Shown here one piece after another: positions 1 through 8,692 of a stretch of DNA of 62,284 nucleotides. Position 1 is the stretch's first letter. Each line of letters opens with the position of its first letter. The DNA is from Oscillospiraceae bacterium (GTDB lineage Bacteria > Bacillota > Clostridia > Oscillospirales > Ruminococcaceae): contig JAKSPJ010000006.1 in the NCBI GenBank assembly GCA_024404915.1, forward strand, positions 1 through 62,284. Reading direction: 5' to 3'. Below the pieces are notes generated by a model that searched no databases, was not told the DNA's origin, and saw only the letters and a program-made list of their open reading frames with translations. The position numbers and the translations under genes are program-made.

Positions 1-3000
1 CATCCTGCTTGTCAATCTTGATGTTGGTGGTTACTGCTGTTGTGGTTGTAGTTGTGGTAGTTGTTGTTGTTGTAGTTGTTGTTGTTGTAGTTGTTGTTGT
101 GGTAGTCGTTGTGAAAATTGCTTCGTCTACCATTACAATAACATGCTCTTCATTAATAACCTTTGTGCTGTCTTCCTGTACTTCAATAACATCACCATTC
201 TTAATGATAAATGTTATGTCTGTAGCAACAATGAATCCTTCAGGAACTACTTCCTCATGAAGTGTATATGTACCATTTGCAAGATTCTTAATCTTTGTTG
301 CTGATGAGCCAGAAATCCATTTCAGTGCTTCTCCACTTGTTTCAATTTCAGTAGCATCTTCTCCAGCAACCATGGTACCTTCTTTGAAGGTAATTGCATC
401 GCCATTCTGATCAACACCTGTCAGTGTCAGGGTTGCTCCCTTCACTTCGCCGCCGCTTACATCCTGTTTATCAATGTCGACATCAGTCTTAATTGCATCG
501 TCGAACATGACAATCAAGTTTTCATCTGTATCAACCGTGGTCTCGCCGGACTTTACTTCTGTCACTTTGCCATCTTCGATAGTAAATGTCATGTCAGTTG
601 CGACCTTATATCCATTCGGCTCTGCAACTTCGTGAAGTAAATATGTACCATCTACGAGATTCTTGATGATAGTTGCCTTATTGCCTGAAATCCAAGCTAT
701 TGCATCGCCACTACTTGTGATAACAAATGCACCATCGCCTGCAATTACAGAATTAAGCGGGAATTCCACTACATTACCGTCTTTGTCAGTACCACTCAAG
801 GTCAATGTTGCACCCTTAAGTTCTTTTCCGGTTTCTGTATCCTGCTTGCTGATCTTTACTTCTGTCTTACCCTCTTCGTCTTTCGTATAAATGTCTTTCA
901 GTTCAATTTCTTCAGTCTGTCCATCTGTTTCCAGTGCTGCACTGTCCTTTGTAACAGATACTTTGCGATCAAGAGTGTATCCCTCAATATCTGCATTGCT
1001 TTCTGTAACAACATAGGTTCCCATCGGGATATCATTAATTTCGAGAACGTACTTCTTACCAGGTGTTACTTCTTCAAACTCACCCAATGTGATGTTTATA
1101 TCATCAGTTTCGCCCAGTTCTTCGCCCGCAGCATTAATGTACTTTCCTGTTGTCTCATTGAAAATGGTAAAGGTCAATGCGCCTTCCAGTTCAGATTCTG
1201 TTACGTTGTCGCCATCAATTGTCTTTGTGATGATCAGGTTTCCGAGATCATCTTCGATTTCGGAGTAAACGTCTTTCAGTTCAACTCCTTCAGTCTGTCC
1301 ATTTGTTTCAAGTGTTGCACTGCCCTCTGTAACAGATACAGTGTGATCAAGAGTGTATCCCTCAACATCTGCATTGCTTTCTGTAACAACATAGGTTCCC
1401 ATCGGGATATCATTAATTTCGAGAACGTACTTCTTACCAGGTGTTACTTCTTCAAACTCACCCAATGTGATGTTTATATCATCAGTTTCGCCCAGTTCTT
1501 CGCCCGCAGCATTAATGTACTTTCCTGTTGTCTCATTGAAAATGGTAAAGGTCAATGCGCCCTCAAGTTCAGATTCTGTTACGTTGTCGCCATCAATTGT
1601 CTTTGTGATAATCAGGTTGCCGAGCTTCTCTTCATCCTGCTCGTATGTATTGGTCAGTTCCAGTGTTGCTGTTTCCTGATCTTTCACTTCTGCTGTTGCC
1701 TTTGAATCGTCTACGCTTACAATGTGATATCCAACAACTCCATCAGCGTTCGTTTCGGTGATTGTATATTCACCAACCGGAACTGGTTCACCATATTCAT
1801 AATAGTACTTGCCTTCATTATCCATTGTAAAGTTGCTGAAGTATACTGTTTTGCTAAAGTCATTCGGACCAGTGATTGTGAATACCAGTGCACTCAAATC
1901 ACCTTCAGCGAGTTCCTTATCCATTACAACGTTCTTAACAAGCTTCAAATATCCGTACTTTTCAAGCTTAGTGTAGCTGTTTTTAATGGTGGCTTCATCT
2001 TTAATCTCAGCTGACGGATCTTCTGCATTCTGCACCAATACAGCAGTAGCAAAAGTTGCATCATTGGCATCTCTCTGGTAACCTTCGATAGAAGATTCTA
2101 CTTCTGTAATAGTGTAATTACCAGTTTCCATATTAGGAATCTCAAGAGTATATCCGGTATTTGTCTTGGTGTGCTGGAATGCGCTCATTGGGATTACGAC
2201 TTTTTCAGCAGACTTTGTACCGTCCGCATTGAAATATTCACCATTTTTAGTAATTGTGAATTTGATCGAATCCAGAATGGTTTCATCAGTAATCTCTTCG
2301 CCAAGACCTGTGATTGTCTTATTGATTACCAGCTTTCCGAGACTCTTATATATGTTTGTAATGTCAATAGACTTTACATCGCCGGCATTTTCAAGCACTG
2401 CTGTTCCATTCTCCGGAACAGTCAATGCATTCACAAATACATATCCTTCGATGTCTGTGTTAACTTCTGTCACAATGTAGCTGCCCATCGGGAGTTCGCC
2501 AATCCGAAGTGTATATGTACCATTCTCATTGACTCTAAAATCATTCCCCAAGGTCAGTACAACTTTATCGTCATGTTCGTTGCCGTCCTTATCGATGTAC
2601 TTTGTGACTGTACCATTCTCTGTTACCTTTGTGATAGTAAAGGACAATGCGCCCTTCAATTCAGAATCAGTAATGATATCGCCGCCAAAGCTCTTTGTAA
2701 TGACAATGCTGCCGATCTTTTCATAATGGTTGCTGATGTCAACATTTGCTACCTTGTTGTCATGGTCAAGTACTGCTTCGCCATTATTCGCAATCGTCTT
2801 TACAACCTTGTAACCAGGTACATCTGCGTTTTCTTCGGTTACAGTGTAAGCTCCAAGCGGAAGTTCGTCAAGTTCGAGAACATAGTTCTTACCAGGAGTT
2901 TCTGTTGTAAACTCAGCCAGTGTGATATATTTTGCTTTTTCGTTCTGTTCGATTGCTTCAGCAGAAATAATCTCGCCTCTTGCATTGAGGTACTGTCCAC

Positions 3001-6000
3001 TTGCATTCTGAATCGTAAAGGTCAATGCGCCATTCAGTTCAGATTCGGTTACTTCATCACCATCAATACTCTTTGTGATGATGAGCTTGCCAACCTCTTC
3101 ATAGGTGTCAACAAGATCAATTGTCACTGAATCGCCATTGTTCACAAGTACTGCAGAACCGGATGTAATGGTTCTTTCATCTCGGACGAGCTTATAGCCA
3201 TCAATGCTGCCAGCAGATTCCAGTTCCTCGGTTACCGTATATGTGCCCATTGCAAGGTCTTCCAATGTGAGCATATACTTTGGCTTTTCATTCCCTGCTG
3301 ACATTGGTTCGAAGTCTTTCAGTGTGATGTACTTTGCGTTTGCATCCTGTGTAAGTGCTTCTTCAGAAATGATATTTCCGTCTTTATCCAGATACTGTCC
3401 ACTTGCATTCTGAACTGTAAACTTCAGCTTGCCATTGTACTCTTCCTCAGTGATGTTATCTGCATCCACTGTCTTGGTAAGTACCAGAGAACCAAGAGAC
3501 TTCTCATACTTGTTTGTCAGAGTCAGAACTGCTGTTCCATCTTCTTCAACTATTCCTTTATCTGAACGGATACCATCGGGATCCCTTTCAGCATCCACAA
3601 GATAGTAGCCCACGATGTTTGCATCAGCTGTTTTCTCAGTGACTGTATATTCACCTACAGGAACATTAGTATACTCTTTATAATAGTATACATTTCCGTC
3701 TCCGTCGATATCCGGTTCCATGTCGGAGAATCCAACTGTTACAGGTGTAAAGCCAACCGGACCAGTAATCTCGAAGGTCAAACTGCTCAAATCGAAATTA
3801 TCCTTGTCGATTTCAACATACTTTTCAAGTCTGATATTACCAAACTCAGCTCTTCTATCCGGCTGATAAGAGTTGGTGAATGTGCAGCTTGCTGTTTGAT
3901 CTTCCTCAACTTTTGCTGGAACAGTTACAGTTCTATCAGTTAGGTTCGGCATCGGAATAGATGTCCATCTAAAGCCTGCCTTTTCAGCACCGGATTCTAC
4001 AACCTTATAGTCGCCAATCAGCAGGTCCTCAAGCTTATAAACATACTGACCGGCGATTGGAGCACCATCTGCATCCAGAGCCTGTTCAAATTCGCTGAAT
4101 TTAACTACTTTCTTAAATCCGGTATATGCAGGCGTAGAATTTTCTTCTCCTGCTTTCGGAGGAAGTTCCTGATAATCCGGACCGTAAATGGTAAATGTCA
4201 GATTCGGCAGATCATCCTTTGTAAGTGCCTGATCATTAACCTTACCATTCAGCTTCTTTGTAATCTCAAGGCTGCCCTTCTTCTTCTCATTGACAATCTT
4301 AATGATTTTTTCCTGCGGTTGTGTCTTCAAGCCGTAGTACGGAACGTAGTGAACCTCAGCCTGGGAGTAAGACATGTTATCACAGATGATACCGCCGTTT
4401 GAGTTACCGCCGATATTTGCTATAGTTGCTTTCGGAGCAACACACTGTCCAATCATACAGCTCGTTGCAATTCTTCCTTCTTTGTTTGGACCTTGGGTTG
4501 CATCAGGGAAGTTCCACAGAAGGTTAAATCCGTTACCATTTGTTTCTCCTCTGTTAATTGCAGAAGAGAAATCCTTGTTATATCCATTGTATACGAATTT
4601 AATACTCAAGTCCTCGTCGCCTGCTGTGTTAAAGCCTTCGAAGCCAAAAGCAATCTTTTTATCTCCGACGCCTGTGAAAGAAATTGTATAGCCCTGCTGC
4701 AGCCATTCTTCAGCAACGAGCTTATCTAAGTCGTCGTTTCCATCCCGAATCATGATATATACGGGATTATTAACTGTATTTGCTCCATATGCAGCATTTC
4801 CTTCAGATGCCGAAAGAAGCGTATCATACGGAATTTTAATATTTTTGCTCGGAAGCTCTCTGAAATCAAGAATCAGAACATTCTGACCTTCAATCTTCTC
4901 CACTACAGGAATGTATTCTACTGCGTTTTTCGCGATATCTTCTGATTCGCGAATGATTGCATCAAATGCGGCATCGAAATCGATATAACCAGTTTTCTGC
5001 TTCCAAATTTTGTCGTTGCCTGCTTCCATGCTATCCAGATCTGTTGCTGAACTATTGTTCTCGTAGTAAGCATAAGCTTCCTGTCCAGCCTTATTATAGC
5101 CACCGGATACATAGTTCTTAATGAAAGTATTAGCATTAGAGGTATCACCAAATGCTCCGAGATTCGCATCTCCTCCAACTGCAACAGCACCAACAATATG
5201 GTTTGCAGCTGTGGAACTGCCATCGTAAGCAACATTATTCAGATTACCCCTTACAAACAGAGTGTAGTCTGTAAGAACATTTCCGATTGTATAGCTCTTC
5301 GGATATTTGTCGCCGTTGATTTCGCCCTCTTCAGCCTCACCCGTTTCTTCTGCTGATACTTCAAATTCAACTGTTGGCGGATTTTCACTGTCAAATTTGT
5401 ATCCTTCCGGAGCCTCTACTTCTTTAATAGTATAGGTACCGGGAAGAAGCATCAATTCCTTTGTGGAACCATCGGACACCCATTCGAGAACTTTTCCATC
5501 TTCTTTAGGATCTCCGGCACCTTCTGTGCCATCGAATGTGATGCCTTCGCCAGTGAGCTGAAGTGTTGCGCCTTCAACGAATACGCCTTCTTCATCAACT
5601 TTGTTCACTTTAGCAGGATATTTCTTCGGCGGGTTTGCAAAGTTAAGCGGATCCATTTCGCTTGTCAGGTTGATTTTTACGCCATTGGAGTTCGCGGAGA
5701 GTTCTGCGAGCTCTTTCGCAGTATACTGCTTTTCAGAAATGGCCTCTGCGCAGGCAATATCCTTATACACGCCGAGGTTCACATCTTTCTTGAATGCTAT
5801 TTTGCGTTCTTCTTCATGGCACTCGCCATATACCTGAGCTGTTGAGCCATCCAGAAGCTTAACGCTGACAGCGTGGTAAAACTGCGGCTTACCTGAATCT
5901 GTTGTGCCATTCGGTACATACTCATCAGCGCCTTCATCCCAATACTTACAGTATTTTGCAGGAGTCCACTCAGTATCTGTCAGATCCGCACCATAGCATG

Positions 6001-8113
6001 GATGGTCATTTGTGTTATAGTTTACCAGAATGCAGGATTTGTAATCATTGGAAAGATCACCGAAATCTCCAGGTTCGCCCTTCAATGTGACTGCAATCTT
6101 AGTGATGCCACTTGGCTGGTATTGATTATCACCCTCCCGCAGACCAAATTCAGGCCAGTCTTTATTTTCAGCCCATTTAGCATCGGTGAAAGATTTATCC
6201 AGAGTGTCACCCTTATAGAATTCAAAGTCAGCTTTCAGCTTGGATTCAAAATCGCCTTTCCAAGCTAAGCCCCAGAATTGCTGGCCGTTTCTATTGCTCA
6301 GATCAATTTCGAAACGATAGCCATCACCTGTATATTCAACTTTCGGAGGGATATCCTCAGTAGCTTTCACGTACGCATCGTCATCCTCAATTCCGGAAAA
6401 TGCGCTGTAATAACAAACTGTCGGATTTGTTTTGTATGTTTGGGAAATTTCGGTAGGCTCGGCGGCATCTGTCTCCTCGACCTTGACATAGTAAATGGTA
6501 TCACCCATTTCATAGCCCGTCGGAGCCTTTATTTCCTTCACAGCGTACAAACCGGGAGTCAGATTCAGTGTCAGCAGACCATCTGTGTCTGTTACGCCGG
6601 ATGCAGCGGGTTTATTTGAAACAACGCCATCCACTACAGAGAATAAGCCAAGCTCAGCGCCTTCAAGTGCATCCCCAGTGACTGCATCTGTCTTGCTCAG
6701 GTCAACTGAATAGGAAGACTTTGCGCCCAGAATAGAGCTCGGACCAGAGAACGGTCTGTAGCCGAATTCTGTTTCACCGGTAAAACTTTCAGCAATCAAT
6801 GCACCAGAAAGGTGTCCAAATCCGTTGCTGCCGTCATGCACCTTCGCCTGCGGAGCCAGAATTGTACCCTGGAAATTCTTACCTAAGGCCAAGTCTTTTG
6901 CTTCATAGTAGTTATACAGCAAGCTTGTTACACCTTCATGGTTATTATATACCACATTATCGGTGAAAGACTTGAATTCTGGAAGCATATCGCCCTCATT
7001 TGCAGCATGATCCAGTTTCGAGTTGCTATATACATTCTTAGAAATCAATTCATCATTAATAAATGTATATCTATCACCATCTGCAACGGTAACCTCTTTT
7101 CCCGGAACATTAACAACAATATAAGCGTAATCCCAGGTAGTTGGGGTTCCGTCGGAAGCCATTACAGGTCGTCCGCCGTTAGCTGCTCGGCCTCTTGCGG
7201 ATGTGTTTACAGAAGACAATGTCGGAATATTTTTAAAGTTTACAAACTTTGCGCTCTTGAAATTGTTTTGTTCTTCTTCCGTCAATTTCAGATATACTGT
7301 ATCTGCGGCTTCACCCTTGTAGGTAAATGTCAATACATCAGCATTCAGTTTATCATTATGTTCAGTTGAAACCTTAAATTCATCCGACTTCTCAGCGAGT
7401 TCTGCACTCTTAATGGTGAGTTTCTCAAACTCATCATTAATTTTAAATGCTGATGCTCCGGGATAAAAATAAGAAGAATAATCGCCCTTGCCATTGTCAT
7501 TGAATTCCTTCATAGCATCGGAAGCCCACTGCACGAAATCTCCATCGCCGGAAATATCTTGTGGAACACTTGAAGAATCTGAAATCCAAAACTTCTTGGG
7601 CATACAATTCATTTCTGAATTCATATCAAGAAGTTTATTCCAAGACACTGGTCTCAATACCCCTGTAACATCGCCTTGAATTATAGCGTGTGCAAAATTT
7701 CTGTTGTCAGTTAAATACTCAAGACTTGTCTTCTCAACGAAATCGCCGTTGCCAATTTCATATGCGGGAATTCCTTCTAGAGTTAAAAAACTACCAACAG
7801 CTAGTCTTCCTTCTGCATCACAATTTTTCGCTGTGAATCCCGTATTCATAAACACGCTAAACTGTGACGCAATACCCAAGGCATAATCTTCGTCATACTT
7901 TGCAATAGCATCTTCGACGCTTGCAAACTCGCCATACGGAGTGCCGTCGGGTGCTGTCGGATTAGAACCCACCAACAGTTCAACATCTGTCGTCGAGTTT
8001 TCACCGTTCAAGCTCGTGAGGTTCACCAAACCGCTGATATCAGGCACAAACGAAGATGCCGTCAAGGTCAGCGCTGCGATACCGCTTAGAGCTCGTTTTC
8101 TCCATGTCTTCAT
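1..8113 (-). CDS. Giant secreted surface protein with two choice-of-anchor-A modules and SpaA/Cna-B-like repeats (C-terminus outside window)
   Basis: About 2,704 residues are visible and the frame is open to the window edge. The ATG at 8113 follows AAGGAAGG and opens a signal peptide (MKTWRKRALSGIAALTLTAS). Residues ~75-450 look like a choice-of-anchor-A module: an early NCDAEGRLAVGS motif and a closing GTILAPQAKV motif. A second such module is at ~945-1250 (HIVGAVAVGG, then QCVAPKATIANIGG). SpaA-like domains sit at ~468 and ~836. From ~1275 there is an array of ~120-residue prealbumin-like repeats, most beginning LGxLIITKTIDGDNVTESEL-like and ending YTVTExNADVxGY; the early Lys and late Glu are positioned as in isopeptide-forming Cna-B/SpaA folds. 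Two shorter repeats (KISKQDTETG, DIDKQDVSGG) follow, then a ~30-residue Thr linker and the start of another (NIKIDKQD). Residues ~560-830 match nothing I recognise. Inference: an elongated adhesin or wall-display protein. A sorting signal, if present, lies outside the window. Confidence 0.88.
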   Translation of the reverse strand, partial: MKTWRKRALSGIAALTLTASSFVPDISGLVNLTSLNGENSTTDVELLVGSNPTAPDGTPYGEFASVEDAIAKYDEDYALGIASQFSVFMNTGFTAKNCDAEGRLAVGSFLTLEGIPAYEIGNGDFVEKTSLEYLTDNRNFAHAIIQGDVTGVLRPVSWNKLLDMNSEMNCMPKKFWISDSSSVPQDISGDGDFVQWASDAMKEFNDNGKGDYSSYFYPGASAFKINDEFEKLTIKSAELAEKSDEFKVSTEHNDKLNADVLTFTYKGEAADTVYLKLTEEEQNNFKSAKFVNFKNIPTLSSVNTSARGRAANGGRPVMASDGTPTTWDYAYIVVNVPGKEVTVADGDRYTFINDELISKNVYSNSKLDHAANEGDMLPEFKSFTDNVVYNNHEGVTSLLYNYYEAKDLALGKNFQGTILAPQAKVHDGSNGFGHLSGALIAESFTGETEFGYRPFSGPSSILGAKSSYSVDLSKTDAVTGDALEGAELGLFSVVDGVVSNKPAASGVTDTDGLLTLNLTPGLYAVKEIKAPTGYEMGDTIYYVKVEETDAAEPTEISQTYKTNPTVCYYSAFSGIEDDDAYVKATEDIPPKVEYTGDGYRFEIDLSNRNGQQFWGLAWKGDFESKLKADFEFYKGDTLDKSFTDAKWAENKDWPEFGLREGDNQYQPSGITKIAVTLKGEPGDFGDLSNDYKSCILVNYNTNDHPCYGADLTDTEWTPAKYCKYWDEGADEYVPNGTTDSGKPQFYHAVSVKLLDGSTAQVYGECHEEERKIAFKKDVNLGVYKDIACAEAISEKQYTAKELAELSANSNGVKINLTSEMDPLNFANPPKKYPAKVNKVDEEGVFVEGATLQLTGEGITFDGTEGAGDPKEDGKVLEWVSDGSTKELMLLPGTYTIKEVEAPEGYKFDSENPPTVEFEVSAEETGEAEEGEINGDKYPKSYTIGNVLTDYTLFVRGNLNNVAYDGSSTAANHIVGAVAVGGDANLGAFGDTSNANTFIKNYVSGGYNKAGQEAYAYYENNSSATDLDSMEAGNDKIWKQKTGYIDFDAAFDAIIRESEDIAKNAVEYIPVVEKIEGQNVLILDFRELPSKNIKIPYDTLLSASEGNAAYGANTVNNPVYIMIRDGNDDLDKLVAEEWLQQGYTISFTGVGDKKIAFGFEGFNTAGDEDLSIKFVYNGYNKDFSSAINRGETNGNGFNLLWNFPDATQGPNKEGRIATSCMIGQCVAPKATIANIGGNSNGGIICDNMSYSQAEVHYVPYYGLKTQPQEKIIKIVNEKKKGSLEITKKLNGKVNDQALTKDDLPNLTFTIYGPDYQELPPKAGEENSTPAYTGFKKVVKFSEFEQALDADGAPIAGQYVYKLEDLLIGDYKVVESGAEKAGFRWTSIPMPNLTDRTVTVPAKVEEDQTASCTFTNSYQPDRRAEFGNIRLEKYVEIDKDNFDLSSLTFEITGPVGFTPVTVGFSDMEPDIDGDGNVYYYKEYTNVPVGEYTVTEKTADANIVGYYLVDAERDPDGIRSDKGIVEEDGTAVLTLTNKYEKSLGSLVLTKTVDADNITEEEYNGKLKFTVQNASGQYLDKDGNIISEEALTQDANAKYITLKDFEPMSAGNEKPKYMLTLEDLAMGTYTVTEELESAGSIDGYKLVRDERTITSGSAVLVNNGDSVTIDLVDTYEEVGKLIITKSIDGDEVTESELNGALTFTIQNASGQYLNARGEIISAEAIEQNEKAKYITLAEFTTETPGKNYVLELDELPLGAYTVTEENADVPGYKVVKTIANNGEAVLDHDNKVANVDISNHYEKIGSIVITKSFGGDIITDSELKGALSFTITKVTENGTVTKYIDKDGNEHDDKVVLTLGNDFRVNENGTYTLRIGELPMGSYIVTEVNTDIEGYVFVNALTVPENGTAVLENAGDVKSIDITNIYKSLGKLVINKTITGLGEEITDETILDSIKFTITKNGEYFNADGTKSAEKVVIPMSAFQHTKTNTGYTLEIPNMETGNYTITEVESSIEGYQRDANDATFATAVLVQNAEDPSAEIKDEATIKNSYTKLEKYGYLKLVKNVVMDKELAEGDLSALVFTITGPNDFSKTVYFSNFTMDNEGKYYYEYGEPVPVGEYTITETNADGVVGYHIVSVDDSKATAEVKDQETATLELTNTYEQDEEKLGNLIITKTIDGDNVTESELEGALTFTIFNETTGKYINAAGEELGETDDINITLGEFEEVTPGKKYVLEINDIPMGTYVVTESNADVEGYTLDHTVSVTEGSATLETNGQTEGVELKDVYSEIEDDLGNLIITKTIDGDNVTESELEGALTFTIFNETTGKYINAAGEELGETDDINITLGEFEEVTPGKKYVLEINDIPMGTYVVTESNADIEGYTLDRKVSVTKDSAALETDGQTEEIELKDIYTKDEEGKTEVKISKQDTETGKELKGATLTLSGTDKDGNVVEFPLNSVIAGDGAFVITSSGDAIAWISGNKATIIKNLVDGTYLLHEVAEPNGYKVATDMTFTIEDGKVTEVKSGETTVDTDENLIVMFDDAIKTDVDIDKQDVSGGEVKGATLTLTGVDQNGDAITFKEGTMVAGEDATEIETSGEALKWISGSSATKIKNLANGTYTLHEEVVPEGFIVATDITFIIKNGDVIEVQEDSTKVINEEHVIVMVDEAIFTTTTTTTTTTTTTTTTTTTTTTTTTAVTTNIKIDKQD
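25..115 (-). repeat. Thr-rich linker coding repeat (ACN codon run)
   Basis: Simple-sequence stretch that reads on the minus strand as about 30 nearly uninterrupted Thr codons (ACA/ACT/ACC/ACG mix). It joins two SpaA-like domains of the giant surface protein. Thr linkers of this kind are common in secreted proteins of cellulolytic Ruminococcus, and a similar one occurs in the VanY-like protein at 51181-52275. Confidence 0.85.
872..1627 (-). repeat. Near-identical tandem 378-bp duplication inside the surface-protein gene
   Basis: Two adjacent copies of one SpaA-like module (about 1250-1627 and 872-1249), offset by exactly 378 bp (126 codons). About 190 bp (roughly 993-1181 against 1371-1559) look identical at the nucleotide level, and the flanks differ by scattered substitutions only. 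Other repeats in the array share protein motifs but not this DNA identity, so this is a recent in-frame duplication. Confidence 0.9.
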
Positions 8114-8173
8114 AGAGAATACCTTCCTTTCCTACTTTGTTTTTCTTTATACATCAGTGCCCGTCTCGCATGA

Positions 8174-8202
8174 TATATACTATAATAGTATAACTGCGTC
8201 AG
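8174..8202 (-). promoter_or_regulatory. Possible second, start-proximal promoter of the surface-protein gene
   Basis: CTGACG (8197-8202), 17 nt, TATATA (8174-8179) on the minus strand. It overlaps a 7-bp inverted repeat TATACTA/TAGTATA (about 8175-8191) that could equally be an operator. It is weaker than the upstream promoter at 8418-8446. Confidence 0.35.
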
Positions 8203-8222
8203 TACACTGTTGAATGAAGAAG

Positions 8223-8270
8223 CGGATGCTTTTCCCCTTTGCACAGCCGCATCCGTGAAGCAATGCAAAG
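8223..8270 (-). ncRNA. Candidate H-type RNA pseudoknot in the leader
   Basis: In RNA order: CTTTGCA (8270-8264), 8-nt loop, CGGATGC (8255-8249), 5 nt, TGCAAAG (8243-8237), 7-nt loop GGGAAAA, GCATCCG (8229-8223). Both 7-bp helices are perfect Watson-Crick and they interleave, which defines an H-type pseudoknot with short loops. It could be a cis-regulatory element or part of a small RNA. The family is not recognised. Confidence 0.5.
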
Positions 8271-8417
8271 TCCTGTTTCGTTCAGTCTCTGTTTTGTGTT
8301 GCCACGCCACAAAGCTGAACTCTATACACCTTTTTTCATCAGCACCATTCTCGTCATCTCCCTTTCCTTGCGGCAATAAGCCGCATCTTTATCCAGATAT
8401 ACTATCTGCTATATTAC

Positions 8418-8446
8418 ATTATATTCCAAAATTTTATTTTTGTCAA
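8418..8446 (-). promoter_or_regulatory. Strong sigma-A promoter for the surface-protein leader
   Basis: TTGACA (8446-8441), 17-nt spacer, TATAAT (8423-8418) on the minus strand: consensus at both hexamers. No gene starts close to it, so it most likely drives the long leader of the surface-protein gene, or a small RNA. The 8447-8640 stretch beyond is AT-rich and I see nothing else in it. Confidence 0.75.
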
Positions 8447-8640
8447 GCTATTTTATTTAGAATTTGTACTTCTTCCCATACTTTATACAATTACAACAAC
8501 ATCTCATATAGCAATTTGTTTATTTTTCCGCACAGGGATTTAATGCATATTTCGCTGTATTTGTTATTCATTATTTATTCACAATTCACAAATCATGAAT
8601 TTTTCTTTAAGTATAATTCCTGCTTTATATTACATTCAAA

Positions 8641-8681
8641 CAATAAAACCGATGCAGATATTCTCCGCATCGGTTTTATTG
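8641..8681 (-). terminator. Terminator downstream of cellobiose phosphorylase
   Basis: Stem AACCGATGC/GCATCGGTT with flanking A and T runs, just after the stop codon at 8693. It is symmetric and could act on both strands. Confidence 0.8.
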
Positions 8682-8692
8682 TTAAATATTCA

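Larger units (their letters stand above)
8114..8411 (-). promoter_or_regulatory. Long structured 5' leader of the giant surface-protein gene
   Basis: If the promoter at 8418-8446 is used, transcription starts near 8411 and leaves a leader of about 300 nt before the ATG at 8113. In RNA order it holds a GCGGC/GCCGC hairpin (8372-8388), a GTTCAG/CTGAAC stem enclosing a TTTGTG/CACAAA stem (about 8281-8320), a perfect H-type pseudoknot (8223-8270) and an AT-rich inverted repeat (8175-8191). I find none of the conserved cores I know for c-di-GMP, cobalamin, SAM or TPP riboswitches. This stretch contains no convincing gene on either strand. Confidence 0.5.

Noticed and set aside
25..115. TTG/TGT microsatellite as a phase-variation tract
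   Set aside because: The run is made of mixed Thr codons in units of three, so slippage would change linker length but not frame; no on/off switching is expected.
872..3900. Regularly spaced repeats that might suggest a CRISPR array
   Set aside because: Periodicity is ~360-380 bp, in frame and protein-coding (SpaA-like modules); no 25-40 bp repeats with unique spacers and no cas genes.
8110..8376. An 88-codon minus-strand frame upstream of the surface protein
   Set aside because: It overlaps the leader structures, lacks a ribosome site and has no recognisable domain; it ends at the start of the surface-protein gene by chance.
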